Assembly (NCBI GenBank): GCA_030015575.1
Contig: JASDDO010000001.1
Location: 138,155,988 to 138,219,987, forward strand
DNA from: Agapanthus africanus
Lineage: Eukaryota > Streptophyta > Magnoliopsida > Asparagales > Amaryllidaceae
Direction: 5' to 3'
Length of the DNA stretch: 64,000 bases
This document shows positions 11,701-22,242 of this stretch, piece by piece. The notes under the pieces were generated by a model. That model worked only from the letters and a program-made list of their open reading frames with translations, did no database searches and had not been told where the DNA came from. How positions within the stretch are numbered: position 1 is the stretch's first letter; each line of letters begins with the position of its first letter. Both the position numbers and the translations under genes were made by a program.

Positions 11701-13583
11701 TGCAAGGGAGCCTTACGATCACCACCAGGAGGCGCACCCCTACGGTCAACTAGCAAGCGTTTCTCCATTAAAATGATTGGGCCCATAGCATGCGCATACC
11801 AGGCTACATACGGATGGATTATTTTAGGGGCACAGCTAGGCTCACTAATAAAAAAATAAGAGCCTGTATTGAGCCGGGTGAAATGATGCATAACATTCCT
11901 TATTCCCCCTTGGTTGGCCGCGGGTGTTTCCAGAAAGGCTTCCATCGGGATCCCTTGATTGTAACTCGATTGTCGGGAAAATCGATGTGGGTTATACCTC
12001 ATAAAGAGGGCCGTCTCATTCTGCCTAAATACTAGGTAGCCCGGCCGAATGGAGTAAAGATGAAGGATTTCCCGAGCCTTCAGTACAGAAACCCCGCCCT
12101 TAAAGTCATCACGCAGCGACACCACTGACTTAGTGGTCTCGGAGCCTATGGTGATGACCTTATCCACAAAAGAAGTCTTCGCTCCGACTAGATGTGAACG
12201 CAGGAGCAGTCCCCTAGACTCCCGCGGAGGTGCAACCACAATTGAAGCCCCGACCAACCGCATGATTCTTGGGAGTCCGTATTTCTCAAAGAATGGAGGA
12301 GTCTTATGGGCACCAAACACCCCTCGCACATGCAGCTCCATCCAAGAAGTGAAGTAATGCATCGGAAAGTTAGCGGGCTGTACCCTAGGCTCATTAGCGT
12401 CCGTCGCTACGCTAAGTCCATTATAAAGGTAAGCCAGCCCGGCAATCCCTACCGATAGCTGCAAACCAGCCGCCATTCGATGCGCCGGGTAAAAGACGGA
12501 GGACCGCATGAGGCGTGGATGCATGGGAAGCGCGAAGCTGCATAGCCATAGACCCAAGAACCCTATGAAAAAAGTCTCCTCGTCCATGCCAGGAACGACA
12601 ATCTCTGAGAAAGGGACACTGGCAGTGCCGGGGAGATAAAAATCCCGCTGCTCATTTTCCGATGAAGGTCGGCGGTCCAAGCCGAAACCAAAGGGGTCAA
12701 CAAGCTGAGCAAACTTCTCGCCCTGCTCTGATAGGAACTCCGGGCGGATAAAACGAGCGATGAAATCCGCGAAACTGACGCCCCGGTCGCCCGATTCCAA
12801 ATGGAGTTCCTCATAAATCTCCAACACCTTCACCAAGCCCGGGTGCTGATGCTGAATGGCATTTGCCGGAGTTAAGTCAAATACAACCTGCTTGGTGGCA
12901 AAGACGTACTCATCAGGAAGAAGCAGCTCTTCGTAGTGCTCCCCCCTCACTGGTAGACCTAAAATCTCAATAAATTCTTCCAAAGAGATGGAGACTTCCC
13001 TATCCGCTGTCAAGAAGGTGTGAGTGGGGATATTCCATTGTTCAATAAAGGCCTTTATCCACCACGTCGGAGGAGAGGGATACTCGAAAAGCGAAACGTA
13101 GACGGCCGAATATAAACCAATCTTCATTAGATGAGTCCTTTTCGCCGATAAGATGTACCGGGCCCATTGCAGGTATCCGGCAAGCGGTCGCGGGATCAGT
13201 CCAATATTATAAGCCTGTCCCTAAGGGCGTGCTTCACCCTGACAGATTCGCCTCCCCAAGATATCTATAGCCGGCGGCGGCTGCACCGGAATGGCACCGA
13301 TTGCAGGCTGAAGGAGGTCGTCAGCATTCCAATTTTTAACCTCCACGGCATACTCCACCGGGGGCTTGTCCGCATAAGGGATCGTAACTATGGGCTCAGA
13401 AGGCGAAGCGGAGCTGAAGCTGCGACGGCCTTGGATGATTTGGCTGTACCACCTTCCCCATAAATGGAGTCTCTTGTACTCTGGATCATGATCTTTAATC
13501 AAGGCGAATGCCACCCGGTCCACTGGTGCGTGTGGGAACCCTCCTTCTGAGCGAACAAAAGGGAAAGACAAATCTTCAGACAT
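8710..13583 (-). pseudogene. Antisense eight-exon gene, plant-mobile-domain-like plus coiled coil, one premature stop
   Basis: Coding exons on the minus strand: 13583-11258, 11176-11096, 11010-10564, 10493-9984, 9913-9809, 9730-9647, 9544-9494 and 9419-8710. Each intron begins GT, ends AG, is about 70 to 100 bp, and interrupts a codon after its first base; the frame stays open across all seven joins (1,438 codons with the stop). A single TAG at 13223-13221 (codon 121) breaks exon 1; the next in-frame ATG is at 13127. The first exon resembles the plant mobile domain (WIKAFIEQWNIPTHTF, SLEEFIEILGLPV), a domain often carried by plant transposons. A basic Pro/Ala-rich part with KRKAAPGG and KKKKS follows, then Ala/Pro/Glu-rich exons with a two-copy internal repeat (10600-10790), and a last exon with a long predicted coiled coil. 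The role is unknown; an antisense gene before the 3' LTR is known from Tat elements such as Grande. The family name is from motif memory only. Confidence 0.75.
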
Positions 13584-13588
13584 GTTCC

Positions 13589-14225
13589 CTGTAGAAAATA
13601 ATAAAAAATAAATATAACCGTTAGTGTTCCAATGCTTCACATGTCAAAGTCCTACATCACACTACAGTGCAGTGAGTAGGGGACCAAAGGGGGACCCACA
13701 AAATCTAGATGACGGCGCATCATTTGATAAGACAGTCCCATCATTGGATGAGACTGTCAGTCAATGAAAAAGACCCCCAAAAAGAATATCCCTATTGGGA
13801 GGGGATCCCTAGAGACAAGGAGAAAATCTCCTCTTTTTAGAGCAAAGCTCTATCACAGAGTGACATTTGTCAAACTCTGGTCTCAAAGGCATAAAACTTC
13901 TTAAAATGAGCCTAGCTCTGTAGTAGTAATGAAAAATTATAACTCCTAGGAATTAAAATTTTTGGGATCTTAAAGATCCATGAAAACTTTTAGGAGTTCT
14001 CTATTTGATCTATGAGCATGGCTCTGTTCATGGGTTAAAGCCCAGGAACCAGATCTTTGTAAATTTTTGAGAGCAAGGCTCTGTGGATGAAACCCCAAAG
14101 GGGTTTTCTTTAGATCAAAGATCTATAAGAGCAAGGCTCTGTTGAAGAAATCCCAAAGGGTTTTCTTTAGATCAGAGATCTACAAGAGCAAGGCTCTGTT
14201 AATTAAAATTAATTTAAATTTTTAC
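13589..14225 (-). other. Probable 5' UTR intron of the antisense gene
   Basis: On the minus strand CTTAG/GTAAAA (donor after 14226) and TTTTCTACAG/GGAAC (acceptor ending at 13589) would remove 637 bases and leave the ATG at 13583 five bases into the next exon. The interval holds no open frame and is filled with short palindromes. Confidence 0.45.
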
Positions 14226-14364
14226 CTAAGAGTGATTCTAAGTTCTGAACTTCAAAGTTCTTGGGAAGAAGCAAGAGCAAGGCTCTAAGAGTTTTTAAGC
14301 AAGTGCAAGGCTCTGAAATTCAAATTCTTGAAATTGGTAAAGAATTACCAAGGACCAAGGGTCC

Positions 14365-14373
14365 TATTTATAG
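14365..14373 (-). promoter_or_regulatory. TATA box of the antisense gene
   Basis: CTATAAATAGGACCC on the minus strand. Transcription would start near 14335 and run through the short 5' exon, the predicted 637-bp intron and the ATG at 13583. The TATA box of the LTR on the other strand has almost the same context (TATAAAAAGGACCCC). Confidence 0.55.
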
Positions 14374-14434
14374 ACGCCTGCGTCTCTTCAAATGACCCCC
14401 ATGATCCAACGGTTGGGGTCTTGCCACCGCTGCA

Positions 14435-14803
14435 CTCACGTGCGCGCCACGTGAGCGCAACGGTGGGGGGGCATTTGTTCCTCCAATCAGAGCAAGGCTC
14501 TACTTAAATTTTGAAAATTCAAATTTTGAAGCAATGCTTCAGTTCCCGTGTGCTGCACGCAACGCGCCACGTGTCAGAAGATGACACGGCAGCACAACGC
14601 CCAAGACAGTACGTCCAATCAGAGCAAGGCTCTTTAAAAAAACATAAGCAACGTTCAACTGCGCAAGCGCACGGCAGCGCGACACGTGTCTGCGCGGTTG
14701 CGCAAGCACAACTGCGCAAGCGCACGGCTGTGCGGCACGTGTCTGCGCGGTTGCGCAAGCGCACGGCTGCGCGACACGTGTCTGCGTCACTGCGCGACAC
14801 GTG
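14435..14803. promoter_or_regulatory. Cluster of seven G-boxes (CACGTG) and two CCAAT boxes
   Basis: CACGTG at 14437, 14448, 14568, 14683, 14736, 14775 and 14798; the last four lie in a tandem unit with (G)ACACGTGTC. CCAATCAGAGCAAGGCTCT occurs at 14483 and 14615. The cluster lies between two divergent TATA boxes (14365 minus, 14989 plus). G-boxes are bound by plant bZIP and bHLH factors. The first two G-boxes are the arms of a longer near-palindrome, 14424-14466. Confidence 0.7.
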
Positions 14804-14988
14804 TCACACGCTGGTGAGTTGCGCAACAACAGATTGAAGATTTAAGGATATTTTTCTGTTCTTGTTTAAACAAGAAGATTTCTTCTGTAAAACAGGGGGC
14901 CTTTGGATCAAAGATCCAACGGTGGGGAAAATTCCCCAAATCACTCAGAAAAAGATCTGTTTAACAAATTCAACTAATCTATGAGTAC

Positions 14989-14996
14989 TATAAAAA
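14989..14996 (+). promoter_or_regulatory. TATA box of the Tat LTR
   Basis: TATAAAAAGGACCCC in plus orientation, about 515 bp into the LTR, which fits a U3/R boundary near 15020. Confidence 0.55.
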
Positions 14997-15626
14997 GGAC
15001 CCCAGACCTCATTTGATCATAATCAACATCAAAAAAGAAAACAGAAAGAATTCTTGAAGAACTTTGGAAGAACAAAAAAAAAAGGTAAAACCTTTTAAAA
15101 GAGAAAAATCTCTGAAGTACAGATCATTGATCTAAAAATCATTAATCTTTAATGAACAAATAAATAGAATAAAAATAAATAAATAAAAATAGTACCTTGC
15201 ACTTGTTATGAACCCTTGGTTCTCTGAAAAAAGGAAAAACAAGAGAGAAACTTGTTTTCCTTTGATCTAAATTTAGATCAAAAGTGCTTTGCACTTTTGT
15301 TCTTGAATCTAAAAGATTCTTGAGGCTCTGCACAAATGCAATGCATTATTTAAAGGGCCTGGCCCAAATCAAATTGCAAAGCAATAAAAGGGCAGAGCCC
15401 TATTTGAATTAATATTCTATTTGAGCAAAGCCCAAAATAAACAAAAATTGGACTTAACCCAATCGTGGCTATAAGTCCTTAAATCAAATTGATTGAGCAA
15501 AATGGTTCTCCTGAATCAATTCACAACCGGTTCGAGGGTACATCTCCGAACTCCTTTGACATTCATCGTTGTAATTCCTCAACGACGTCAAAGAGGTGAC
15601 GGGTCCCAACGACTACACATCGCTAT

Positions 15627-15855
15627 GGACTGCGGGGTCCTTAAACTCGTGGACCGAAACGTCCCTAAACTAATATTGGACCGAGACGTCCCTAAACTAA
15701 TATGGGACTGAAACGTCCCTAAACTAATATCGGACCGAAACGTCCCTAAACTAACATCGGACCGAAACGTCCCTAAACTAATAATGGACCGAAACGTCCC
15801 TAAACTAATATCGGACCGAGACGTCCCTAAACTAATATCGGACCACTACGTCCCT
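15627..15855 (+). repeat. 27-bp tandem repeat in the LTR, eight to nine units
   Basis: GGAC at 15651, 15678, 15705, 15732, 15759, 15786, 15813 and 15840, exactly 27 bp apart, with a leading variant at 15627. Each unit is GGAC, six bases, GTCC, then CTAAACTAATAT. The loop varies (CGAAAC, CGAGAC, TGAAAC, CACTAC) while GGAC/GTCC is kept. Confidence 0.9.
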
Positions 15856-16606
15856 AAACTGGAACAATAGAGCCTCCAAACGCTCTTTTGCCGGATCTAA
15901 ACGGTCCCGTTTAAGTTGATCTTAGCCCCAAACACGGCTAATGTATCCTTAAACATTCAAATGGATTATAAAACTCCCAATCAACTCTGGTTTGAGGGTA
16001 CATCTCCGAGCTCCTTTGATACATGCCGTTGTAATCCTTCAACGACGTCAGAGAGGCGACGAGTCCCGATGGCCATACATTAAATTAATCACTATGTTGA
16101 GTTGATCTTAGTCTAAAACAGGACTAACGTATTCTTGACGAACATTTAAGTTGATCTTAACCGCAACGCGACTAATGCATCCTTAAACTGAAAACACCAA
16201 ACCCAAATCTAAGTAAATACGGATTTGGACTAATCCACGTCCTACGGGCGACGGCATTACTCAGTCTCCGTATACAATCCACGGGCAACCACAAACAAAA
16301 CAAACACACACGACACGAAGTGAAATTCTGGAGAAGGAGAAAGTTGTTACCGCGATGCGGTAGCGTAATTAACTGCAGGGGCTTGCGCCTGCAGGGAAGA
16401 GCGTCCCCACAATCAAAAACCCCTCACTCTGAGGGGGAATCTGACGAAGTCTGCTACATCGGCCGCATCCGTCTAAACCTCCGATACACGGTGCCATAAA
16501 TCAACTTGGCATCTTCGGAGAGGTGGACGGATAAAACCAAATAGCATCTGCCCTGAACATCCGGCATGGACGTCCTAACGTCCAGGCCGCCGTTCGGAGG
16601 GGAACA

Positions 16607-18413
16607 ATCGCGAATACATTTTGATAGAGCCCTTAGGATCTTGCTTGACTACCAGCGTTGTGATAGCAGTCACACTAGTGGGAGCTGGGTAGTGTACAAG
16701 CACATCCTTTTTCATGTCCCTAGTCGTAGGATTATCGAGACAGGGCATCGATACTCCAGAGTAGGCTAGTGTATACGCTTCTTATCCCAGCAGAGGAGAT
16801 GGTCTGTCCCACAGCCATTAGTACGTTGTACTGGAGATAATATGCAGGTACTTGTTGGGTTATGGGTACACCGGACAGGACTCGCAGGGAACTGTTGGTT
16901 GGTATTATACCCGTCGTCAGTTAACAGTTCCCAGGTGACATGAGTACAGCATAGTCCGTTGACTTGACACTGCTACTTCGTCTCGAGTGTGTTCCCACTG
17001 TTCTTAGATTGCTACCCTACCACGGCTCAAAGGAGTCGTGCAAACAGATAGCAGTTGGGTGCAGTCCCGAAGCACTTGGAGGCAGTGGCAGTTAGAAAGG
17101 ATTCGTCTCTCCCGGTATTGGGAGTTGATATCGCACTGTGTCTGGAGAGCCATTACGCAAAGTCCCTGGCCAGGAGAAACGGGATTTACTGGTAGGATTT
17201 CCAGTAGCTTCTCATGATGTAATGGGCTTCACTCCGACACGACTTATACAGCTTTTAGGGGACTGACGCTTGCCGCCCCCAGGCCTGATATGTGATAGTC
17301 TTAGACGAACAGACCGGACTGTACGGAGATTGTCATATCAGGCTCAGTAGGAGTTCGGATGGGTTTCCTCATCGGCCTTCTTATCGGCATCTACCTGGGG
17401 ACCGTTACGTACAGCTAGTACCGCTTGTGGCCTGTGGTTAACCCCACTGCCAGCGTAGTGTCGAGTCTTTAGAGTCCCATACAGAGAGTTTTCCTGCTTC
17501 AGGCGAAACGATATAGAGGTCGTATGGTTTTACGACAGGGTTCGGACATATACGTGCACTTGTGCACGTATGATGTTCGGACAGTTTATACTAGCGGGCT
17601 TTAGTTTAAGTCAGATTCTAGTATTGGATTGTTGTATTTATGCAGTCTCAGTATATCCGTGTTTTTCGTAAATACGGATGGGAGGGGCATTTTCGTAATT
17701 AGTCGAGAAGCTTCTAGAAGAAAGGTGACTCGTTTAGATTTAATTCATTTATGAATTGAACTAAATGAGGTGGAGAGCTTATGTGTTATTTGCATTAAAT
17801 GAATTAGTGACTCATGAGATGATTCATCCAAGTGAGTTAATGAAGCATTAATTGTTTTAATGACTCATGAGATGATTCATTCATTTGTATTAAATGAAGC
17901 ATGGTTATAATTATCTCATATGATTTATTTGATAATTATTATGCTTCATAATATATAGAAATGAGTTATATTTTCATTTCATTCTCATATACACATTCTC
18001 TCTCCTCAAGCTCTCCTCTTCTTCAACCTAACCCTAATCCTCTCATGTGTTGAGATCCCAAGAGTTTGAAAGACTAATAGATCCTTAATCCACTTCTATA
18101 TTTTCTAGGTCACTTGGATTAGCAATCCTAGCCACTTAGTTACCTCAAGTGAGAGATCAAATCTTGGAGAAGGAACTCTCGGGTGGATCTTCTATCATAT
18201 CGAGGAGGCCGACGAGGAGGTGAATATCAAGAACAAGAAGGACTAGTATCTTGAAGTATAATCATCTATCATAGTAGTTTAGCACTTCTAGATAGTTTGT
18301 TAGTTAGAGTTTAGCAAAGATCCGTAATGTTAGTCGATATTACCTTAAACAAAATGATTGTTTTACCTATTCCGCCTCCCCGCATCTTGTGGGGTGTGTA
18401 ACGTCGACTTACA
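16607..18413 (+). repeat. 5' LTR of copia A, lacking its first 164 bp
   Basis: Aligns along its length with 34850-36643. The missing start corresponds to 34686-34849 and should lie left of the Tat insertion. Ends in ...GACTTACA directly before the primer site. Confidence 0.9.
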
Positions 18414-18414
18414 G

Positions 18415-18426
18415 TGGTATCAGAGC
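18415..18426 (+). other. Primer binding site, initiator tRNA-Met
   Basis: TGGTATCAGAGC, complementary to the 3' end of plant initiator tRNA-Met, one base after the LTR end. Confidence 0.9.
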
Positions 18427-19975
18427 CTAGCTAAACCATAACTAACATGTTAGCAAAGTCTTTAGAAATTTGATCGCAAAATAATCCCGAAAAAACGACG
18501 TTTTCACTATATTTCTGCCGATTTTAAAATGGGGTCTAAAAATTTTTCAGGGACCCTTAAAAATACAAGCAGGGTTTTTTAAGAATTGTAAAGAAATTTC
18601 GAATCGTGACTCCTCCAAACCACCGCGGACCGCGGCCGATCCAAGCTATCCGCCGCTGATCCGCGGCCGAGTTGACACCGAGTCAACCCAAATTTGCTCA
18701 GTTATTCTTCTATGTTGATGTTGTGTTTTCTGGGATGATTTTTTTCAGCTCAGGTTTTATGTGCACAGAGAATTGTTTGGAGTAGATTCATATGTGTTGC
18801 TTGATCGATATTCTAAGAACTTTGGCTAACTGGATTATATCTGTGTTGTGATTAATGTGTTCGTAAACCTCCCCTAACTGCTAGTATGACGGTTAGCAGG
18901 GGTTGCACATTTCTGTAATGGTTTTTTACTGGTTTTTGAATGTGAACTTGTTGGATTATCGTGAATGAATAGCCGGGGATGTGAGAAGAGTGTTTCTTTC
19001 ATTCAAATATAAATTGTAATTTGTTGTAATATTCTTTTGCGGGACACATCCGGCTTGAGGTTGTAGCCACCGTTGTATTATTTCATTTACTGTTTTCTGC
19101 TCCTAGGATAGACCTAAGGTGGGGTGCACAAACTACCGGGTACATTGAAGTGTTTAGTAGCCTACTCACGTCGTTGAGGGAGACCGCTTCACTTCGGGTA
19201 CTTGACGGGTAGTTTGCCGTACCCGTAGGGGTCTATGGTGGGGTTTTGGCTATTCATCGCGACTGTGTAATCCGTCTTTCTTTGCAGGCTCAAAGGAAAT
19301 GCGGATTCCTAGAAAATCCAATATGTTCATCTGTGATCTGGAATTCATATTATTACGTCTGACGAATGTACATTATATATATATGATATCTAGTAGGCAT
19401 TACTTATGTTTTGCATCCGCGCTAGCCCAGCCCCCGCTCTGTTGTTAGTTAAGTAACCTAACGGGTGAATGACGGGGCCCAGTGGCGAATGCGGATGGCA
19501 TAAGAGGACGTTGTATTTTCGTTGTTTTCTGCAATGATAGGTTAATTGATGGGACGCATTATTTTAATGCAAATAAAATAAACCAAAGTTGAATCATTGG
19601 AACAATTTAAAAGAAACCACTCAGTTATTTTAAAAGCAGTAGATTTTTAATTGCGGAGCTTAAACCACTCCTTTTAAAAAGCTATCAGGTTCCTTCGATC
19701 ATATCAAGTTCACTACGTTCACGTTTTCGCCAAAACCATTCGTAGCTCTCCCTCATTTCATTTAGGTATTCAGTAGTATTCAAGCTATGTATTTTGACCA
19801 ACGCCAAGGTATAGTGTTTGGTAGCTGCTGGTTATTCATCTGTTGCATAGATAGATGAGTTGGTTTGGTACAGTTGTACTGCCATTTGGCCAACGTCAGG
19901 GGTATGTACGGGTGGGTTCAAATTAATAAGATAATGATGGGTAGAACTTGACATGTGACTTATGCCATTTTGACC
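18427..19975 (+). other. Copia A leader, part 1 (non-coding)
   Basis: No open frame. It matches the leader of B in reverse complement, for example 19413-19500 with 26672-26765. It contains CCGCGG-rich sequence near 18625-18670, a stem CGGGTAC/GTACCCG near 19196-19228, GCATTA-TTT-TAATGC near 19557, and copies of a GACCAACGCCAAGG motif. B inserted inside the last copy of that motif. Confidence 0.75.
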
Positions 19976-22227
19976 TGTTGCGCCACGGCAGCGCCCCAGC
20001 CATCTTACTCGAGGCCAAATTGCGGAATCAAAAATTTTTCCTTACTCGGAAACCGGCGCTACCGCGGACAAAGAAAACCCGGATCGTTAACCATTAACCT
20101 ACGCTAGCTAACAAGAGATGGGAAGAAAAGTATACCGAGTGATCCGAGTCCTCCGGTCTTCTTTTCATCATCCCGATCTCCCGCGGAAAGTCTTGGCTCC
20201 ACATCGTCGCGTCCTCGCCGGAAAGGGCACCACATCGCCTTCGTCTTTTACGGGCTCCCGCCTCAATACCGAGGCAACTCGAGCATGAAGCCGGCAACTC
20301 GACATGCTCAAGATATGCTGTAGGAAGTGTAGTGTAGAATCATAGTCTCACATTGGGGTTTGTTGCCATGATGGAGGATTGGGGTTAGGAAAAATGGTGC
20401 TTTCATTTTTCCGAAACAAGAAGAAGAAGGAGATGAAGAATTCCTCCCATAACATAGATGAACTCTCTCATTCTTTTTCTTTCTCTCTTTTCTTTTTCTT
20501 CTTCTCTCTTTTCTAATGAAGAACTTATCATATCTCATTAGAATAAAATGGTGGAGGAAAGAAAGTATATCAAGCATGAAAGGAGGTGAGTGTAGGAGAG
20601 AACAAGAGGTGACCACATCCTAGGTCAAAGAAACATCAACCATGCTTACATCAAATCCAAACCATATCCTTTCAATCACATTAAAGCAAGCATGGTTGAA
20701 AGATATCATAATAAATACTTTTGCAAGAAACCCCCCCACAAAGTGTTATTTGCAAAACTGCAAATAACCCCCTCCATCGGAAAAGTCCGGCCGGGAAAGA
20801 ACAAAGGAAAACCGGCCGGAACGGAATGCAAACTGGCAACTCCAGAAAACTGGTCCCGTAATAAATTACAGGAAAACCCCAATACTGTGCATACACACCC
20901 GCATCTGTATTCCGTCCGGATACAAATGCAATGAGACAAAATCTACACTGTACTAAACTAGTACCGGCTTAAACCAAAGCCGGCTAGTAAAAAAACCGTT
21001 CGATCCTGATCCGTGCAATACCGCACGTATCTGATCGAACCCTGCCATATATCCATACGGCCACTAGTACAAAACTGTCTGATCCTGATCCGTGCAATAC
21101 CGCACGTATCTGATCGGACCCTGCCATATCTCCATACGGCCTCTACAGCGTTTCGCCCGAAAGCTGAGTAACTGAAAGTGTGGTGGACTCTAAAGACTCG
21201 TCAATACTATGGCTGTGGATTTAACCACTGGCACGTCAGAGGTATAAGCCAATACATGACGGGCCACCAGCTATTGACCAAAAGGGACGTCGATGAGCGA
21301 ACTCATCCTGACACCCTACTGAGCCTATCAGTGACAATATCCGTACAGTCCGGTCCGTTCGTCTATGAGTATCGCATGGCGGGCCTAGGGGGTTGGTAAA
21401 AGTCAGACCCCCAAAAGCGGTACAAGTCGTGTCGGAGCGTAGCCCAGAACGCCCTGAGATACTACTGGAATACCTACCAGTAAATCTCCTGCCTCGGCCG
21501 AGGGCTTTGCGTAATGGCTCTCCTAGACACAGCGCGACCTCACCCCCAATACCGGGAGAGACGAACCCCTGCAGATCCGCTCACTGCCTCCATGTGGCTC
21601 GGGACTGTACCCAACTAAAACCTGTTTGCATGACTCCTTTGAGCCATGGTAGGGTAGTAATCAAAGCACAGTGGGAACTCACACGAGACAAATGACGATC
21701 TCAGGTCGATGAACTAACCTGTACACATGTCACCTGGGAACTGCTATCTGACGTCAGGTATAAGCCCAACTAGCAGGTTCCCGGCGAGTCCTGTCCGGTG
21801 TACTCATAACCCAATGAGCACCTGTATACATCTTAGGTGAACCAACTGACACCAGTGGCTTGTGAGACCGGCCGCCGCCCCTCGTCGGGGTCTCGACTGT
21901 ATACACTAGTCTACTAATGGAGTATCGATGCCCAGTCTCGAAACTCCCACGACTAGGGACCTTTTAAGGATGTGCTTATAGACTACCAGCTCCCACGTGT
22001 ATGATCGCCATCATACTGCCGGTCGTCAAGCAAGAATCCTAGGGGCTCTATCAATGTGTAATAGCGACATGTCAGGTCACCTAAAGCAGTACACGATGAT
22101 AAAGATAAACCAGATAGCATACTATCATCTCGAGTAAGACTGTCCTACCGGGATAGGTCCTCCCTCAATCATTGCAATCAACGTGCCTGTGATCCAATAA
22201 TTGACTCTGAGGGCACTATCTCCAACA
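19976..22227 (-). repeat. 3' LTR of copia B
   Basis: On the plus strand it starts TGTTGCGCC and ends TCCAACA. It is related in sequence, and opposite in orientation, to the LTR of A (for instance the GGGTTATGGGTACACCGGAC block). Short open frames in it repeat in the other LTR and look like chance. Confidence 0.95.
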
Positions 22228-22242
22228 ATCTCCCACTTGCAC
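22228..22242 (-). other. Polypurine tract of copia B
   Basis: On the minus strand it reads TGCAAGTGGGAGAT immediately before the LTR start TGTTGG. This is the usual plant copia tract, also seen for A (34671) and D (39209). Confidence 0.85.

Larger units (their letters stand above)
13731..15402. repeat. Palindrome-saturated non-coding region
   Basis: More than 25 short inverted repeats, most with 3-base loops AAA, AAG, AGA or TTT. Examples: TAGAGC/GCTCTA 13838-13852, AAACCCC/GGGGTTT 14090-14106, TAGATC/GATCTA 14111-14125 and again 14168-14182, AGGACC/GGTCCT 14351-14365, TTGGATC/GATCCAA 14903-14919, a perfect 18-base palindrome 14859-14876, a perfect 22-base palindrome 15261-15282, AAAAGTGC/GCACTTTT 15280-15298. 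The pattern AGAGC-AAG-GCTCT occurs at least six times. The region covers the 5' UTR intron and promoter of the antisense gene and U3/R of the LTR. Confidence 0.8.
1..16606 (+). mobile_element. Tat-lineage Ty3/gypsy LTR retrotransposon, 5' part outside window
   Basis: The order is sense gag-pol, a repeat-rich spacer, an antisense gene, then the 3' LTR. This is the plan of the large plant Tat elements (Grande/Ogre/Retand type). Lineage evidence is the CxYH-type zinc knuckle, an RT with YIDDLVVKSK, and a second archaeal-type RNase H after the retroviral one. The 3' LTR ends in GGAACA at 16606, and the next base resumes the LTR of copia element A at the equivalent of 34850, so this element inserted into that LTR. 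The flanking ATCGC (16607-16611) would be one half of a 5-bp target duplication; the other half lies left of the window. The 5' LTR, primer site and most of gag are outside. Confidence 0.85.
14476..16606 (+). repeat. 3' LTR of the Tat element
   Basis: Begins TGTTCC and ends GGAACA (a 6-bp inverted terminal repeat), about 2.13 kb. A G-run (GGTGGGGGGG, 14462-14471) lies just before it as a possible polypurine tract. A TATA box at 14989 gives a U3 of about 0.5 kb. Several AATAAA follow at 15160-15190. The right end is firm because known copia LTR sequence resumes at 16607. The left end is inferred from TG, the G-run and the terminal repeat, since the 5' copy is not in the window. It also holds two copies of a GTACATCTCCGA-x-CTCCTTTGA block (15535, 15996). 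Confidence 0.65.

Noticed and set aside
18378..18394. Stem CCCC/GGGG around GCATCTTGT at the end of LTR A
   Set aside because: In the 3' LTR (36608-36624) the arms read CCTC and AGAG and no longer pair well. This hairpin decays normally and serves as a counterexample to the co-changing stems.
20094..20939. Small open frames repeated at 28075-28920
   Set aside because: They lie in the two LTRs of B and are identical only because the LTRs are near-identical.
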